From JBBRHF01 sp038223055 (GTDB lineage Bacteria; Actinomycetota; Actinomycetes; JACCUZ01): DNA of 12,704 nucleotides. This document shows positions 12,609-12,704 of this stretch, piece by piece. Position 1 is the stretch's first letter, and every line of letters starts with the position of its first letter. The DNA is taken from positions 1 through 12,704 of the forward strand of contig JBBRHF010000132.1 in NCBI GenBank assembly GCA_038223055.1. The letters run 5' to 3'. Made by a program: the position numbers and the translations under genes. The notes under the pieces are model-generated. The model saw nothing but the letters and a program-made list of their open reading frames with translations, was not told where the DNA came from and ran no database searches.

Positions 12609-12704
12609 CTAGCGGGCGACCTCGCCGCGGATGAACTGCTCGACCTTCTCGGCGGCGATGTCATCGCGGAACTGCTCGGGCGGGGACTTCATGAAGTACG
12701 ACGA
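12609..12704 (-). CDS. ino1: Inositol-3-phosphate synthase, C-terminal fragment
   Basis: The last 31 codons and a TAG stop of a gene entering from the right edge. The peptide contains SSYFMKSPPEQF and ends EQFIRGEVAR, matching the C-terminus of actinobacterial myo-inositol-1-phosphate synthases, where YFMKSPP is conserved. The enzyme makes inositol 1-phosphate from glucose 6-phosphate for phosphatidylinositol and mycothiol. Only the tail is visible, so the call rests on this motif and on memory of this gene lying near pcnA in related actinobacteria. Confidence 0.75.
   Translation of the reverse strand, partial: SSYFMKSPPEQFRDDIAAEKVEQFIRGEVAR

Overview
The window is very GC-rich, densely coded DNA from an actinobacterium. 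The strongest clue to its origin is gene order. A divergent CCA-adding tRNA nucleotidyltransferase (pcnA) and NUDIX hydrolase are followed by a DUF6049 protein, the lipid II flippase MurJ, a membrane pseudokinase, an ECF sigma factor of the SigM type and its zinc-finger anti-sigma factor. This is the block found near the replication origin in many actinobacteria; in Mycobacterium tuberculosis it is pcnA / mutT4-Rv3909-mviN-sigM-Rv3912-trxB2-trxC. GTG starts, stop/start overlaps and start codons sitting just after a TANNNT hexamer (leaderless-type promoters) also fit. I cannot name the genus.

Layout, left to right. 1-388 (-): N-terminal part of a DUF222/13E12-type HNH protein that runs off the left edge. 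389-746: non-coding, with an AT-rich inverted repeat. 747-1313 (+): GNAT acetyltransferase. 1394-2299 (-): anti-sigma factor. 2296-3132 (-): SigM-like sigma factor. 3136-4674 (-): pseudokinase with one membrane segment and a discoidin-like outer domain. 4675-5009: non-coding, with a candidate promoter and a 9-bp minisatellite. 5010-5435 (-): small TadE-like membrane protein. 5482-7110 (-): murJ. 7124-9226 (-): DUF6049 protein. 9223-9702 (-): NUDIX hydrolase. 9764-11221 (+): pcnA. 11124-12515 (-): MFS transporter, convergent with and overlapping pcnA. 12609-12704 (-): the last 31 codons of inositol-3-phosphate synthase.

The centre reads as a cell-envelope module in two probable minus-strand transcription units. 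NUDIX-DUF6049-murJ-TadE-like starts at a leaderless-type promoter. Pseudokinase-sigM-anti-sigma has its own candidate promoter and ribosome-binding site. MurJ moves lipid II across the membrane, and the mycobacterial form carries the pseudokinase as a C-terminal fusion. Here the two are separate genes with a small pilin-like protein between them. The sigma/anti-sigma pair would link envelope state to transcription.

The left end is where the conserved block breaks. The thioredoxin reductase/thioredoxin genes expected after the anti-sigma gene are absent and an acetyltransferase and a DUF222 gene lie there instead, so this side looks like accessory DNA. A second theme is short tandem repeats with units of 9, 15 and 18 bp, all multiples of three, placed in linkers and at or near gene 3' ends. 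I see no defence system, CRISPR array, RNA gene or intact mobile element. I would not claim a wholly new system; the most unusual items are the split pseudokinase arrangement with its TadE-like insertion, the extended SigM protein and the repeats.
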